DNA of 8,616 nt from an uncultured Collinsella sp. (GTDB taxonomy: Bacteria > Actinomycetota > Coriobacteriia > Coriobacteriales > Coriobacteriaceae), in assembly GCA_902490405.1 (NCBI GenBank), contig CABUDS010000056.1, positions 1 through 8,616 of the forward strand, read 5' to 3'. Position 1 is the first letter of the stretch, and every line of letters begins with the position of its first letter. The notes under the pieces were generated by a model that made no database searches, was not told where the DNA came from, and worked only from the letters and a program-made list of their open reading frames with translations. Made by a program: the position numbers and the translations under genes. Shown here piece after piece: positions 6,429 through 8,616 of the stretch.

Positions 6429-6467
6429 CGAAAACCCCTAACACTAGAAACTATTTTCGGTGAAAGA
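6421..6467. promoter_or_regulatory. Twin operator-like repeats on the marR start (probable autoregulation)
   Basis: Bases 6421-6434 and 6454-6467 are inverted copies matching at 13 of 14 positions, 19 bp apart, with core TTTTCGGTG. Each copy is itself a partial dyad: TTTC-ACC-GAAA in the right copy, one base off in the left. Each could therefore bind one MarR dimer. The left copy covers the GTG start codon. A TATCAT -10-like box on the minus strand (6467-6472) would start transcription within the right copy, but it has no good -35. Binding would block the marR-ABC operon. The repeats are seen; the bound protein is inferred. Confidence 0.6.
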
Positions 6468-6501
6468 TGATACCCCTGCACGCGCGCCCTATACGGTAGA
6501 T

Positions 6502-6593
6502 TTTGGGACATGCCTAGAAAACTACCTTTAGGCGACCTCCGTACACCGTCGGTGCCAGTAAAGTTTGGGGCAGATCGTTAGGCATGTCCCAAA
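6502..6593. repeat. 92-bp segment bounded by perfect 15-bp inverted repeats
   Basis: TTTGGGACATGCCTA (6502-6516) and its exact reverse complement (6579-6593) flank 62 bp of non-coding DNA. Pairing ends sharply on both sides. A perfect 15-bp pair this close is not expected by chance. On the minus strand the left arm supplies TAGGCA, 17 bp upstream of TATAGG, a weak possible marR-operon promoter. It may be a very small mobile-element relic, a looped pair of regulator sites, or an RNA stem. Confidence 0.65.
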
Positions 6594-6721
6594 GCCTACT
6601 CAGAGGCACTTTACCCTGCTAAAGCTGGCATAACAGCTAGAGTGAACGTCGTACAAAGGCAAGGAAAAATACCAAACAAATCGGTGAACGGTAGTTGTTC
6701 GCGCTCGCATTTCCTGCGGAT

Positions 6722-6748
6722 TTGTTAAAAACGCCCTAATGGTATAAA
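6722..6748 (+). promoter_or_regulatory. Candidate pflB promoter with extended -10
   Basis: TGGTATAAA (6740-6748) is an extended -10 element (TGn plus TATAAA, 5/6 to consensus). TTGTTA (6722-6727) is a possible -35 with a short 15-bp spacer, which an extended -10 can tolerate. It would give a leader of about 220 nt before pflB. A second -10-like TATAAC occurs at 6759-6764 without a -35. Confidence 0.4.
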
Positions 6749-6759
6749 AAAAGAAACAT

Positions 6760-6810
6760 ATAACAGCCCTGATGAAGGGGGTAGCTATGTTATCCTTCTC
6801 AAACGGGTGA
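6760..6810 (+). promoter_or_regulatory. Structured pflB leader with possible 7-codon peptide
   Basis: Bases 6760-6765 and 6788-6793 (ATAACA/TGTTAT) can pair around a short stem, CCCT (6767-6770) with AGGG (6776-6779). The AGGGGG of that stem is also a good Shine-Dalgarno, 5 nt before an ATG at 6787, which reads MLSFSNG and stops at TGA 6808-6810. If transcribed, translation of this peptide and the hairpin would compete. Everything beyond the pattern itself is inference. Confidence 0.25.
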
Positions 6811-6955
6811 AATCTTGGGTTTTGGGTTGCAGTTCCAAGGTGGATAAACGTTTTTCCCTGTACCAACGTGTGGTGAAGAACGGAAGAAGCCGGTAGTGCA
6901 AGCCGATAATTCAAGAATTCAATAAGCAGCGGTGTGAGAGAGCGCCGCATTACAC

Positions 6956-6975
6956 GTAACTAGGAGCGTGGTTAC
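6956..6975 (+). promoter_or_regulatory. pflB ribosome binding site inside a small dyad
   Basis: TAGGAG (6961-6966) is the only Shine-Dalgarno-like motif before the pflB ATG. It is 12 nt away, longer than usual. It lies in the 10-nt loop of GTAAC (6956-6960) / GTTAC (6971-6975). The in-frame TAG at 6961-6963 rules out any start upstream, so the ATG at 6979 is fixed. Confidence 0.5.
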
Positions 6976-6978
6976 ACA

Positions 6979-8616
<1,638 letters not shown>

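Larger units (their letters stand above)
6429..6978. other. Divergent regulatory region between marR and pflB
   Basis: These 550 bp separate the divergent marR-ABC operon and pflB and contain no gene I can support. Moving right, they hold the twin marR repeats, a 92-bp segment bounded by 15-bp inverted repeats (6502-6593), a mostly AT-rich stretch with an isolated TCGGTGAA (6681-6688), an extended -10 promoter candidate (6722-6748), a leader with a hairpin and a possible 7-codon ORF (6760-6810), and a dyad around the pflB ribosome binding site. I saw no FNR, CRP or Rex consensus site. Confidence 0.75.

Overview
The window is GC-rich (most codons end in G or C) but has AT-rich intergenic regions. 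It carries an anaerobe's fermentation enzyme, pyruvate formate-lyase, next to a MarR-controlled heterodimeric ABC exporter. Gene content and codon style suggest a gut Coriobacteriia such as Collinsella. This is an inference from style and content; no rRNA or other marker gene is present.

Layout. Bases 1-157 hold a nested palindrome and a terminator-like hairpin downstream of aroF, plus a possible first few codons of another minus-strand gene. Bases 158-1189 (minus) encode a class I DAHP synthase (first step of the shikimate pathway), with a clear promoter and Shine-Dalgarno upstream. Bases 1190-1759 have no gene. They hold the aroF promoter, a 238-bp MITE-like element bounded by 35-bp inverted repeats (33/35 matched), and a textbook Rho-independent terminator for the operon to the right. 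Bases 1760-6428 (minus) are a tightly packed three-gene operon in transcription order marR, ABC subunit A (788 aa), ABC subunit B (618 aa). The stop and start codons overlap by 4 nt and 1 nt. Bases 6429-6978 are a 550-bp divergent regulatory region. It contains a twin operator on the marR start codon, a perfect 15-bp inverted repeat, and a candidate pflB promoter and long leader. From 6979 to the window edge, pflB is encoded on the plus strand and is cut by the window end (546 codons visible).

The two ABC proteins are complementary halves of one asymmetric exporter. Subunit A has a non-catalytic Asp at the Walker B glutamate and a Gln in place of the switch His, but a normal signature motif. 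Subunit B has the catalytic Glu and the switch His, but an altered LSQGQ signature. Together they form one competent and one degenerate ATP site, as in TM287/288-type exporters. Subunit A also carries an unusual, roughly 200-residue Met/Gln-rich insertion in its first extracytoplasmic loop. The MarR protein probably represses its own operon through paired repeats at its start codon. DAHP synthase and pyruvate formate-lyase are housekeeping neighbours with no evident functional link to the exporter, although both draw on the PEP/pyruvate node.

The most interesting unexplained items are the 238-bp inverted-repeat element, the 92-bp inverted-repeat segment in the marR-pflB region, the nested palindrome after aroF, the extracellular insertion of ABC subunit A, and the pflB leader with a possible 7-codon peptide. 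I saw no CRISPR array, tRNA, rRNA, transposase or obvious defence gene.
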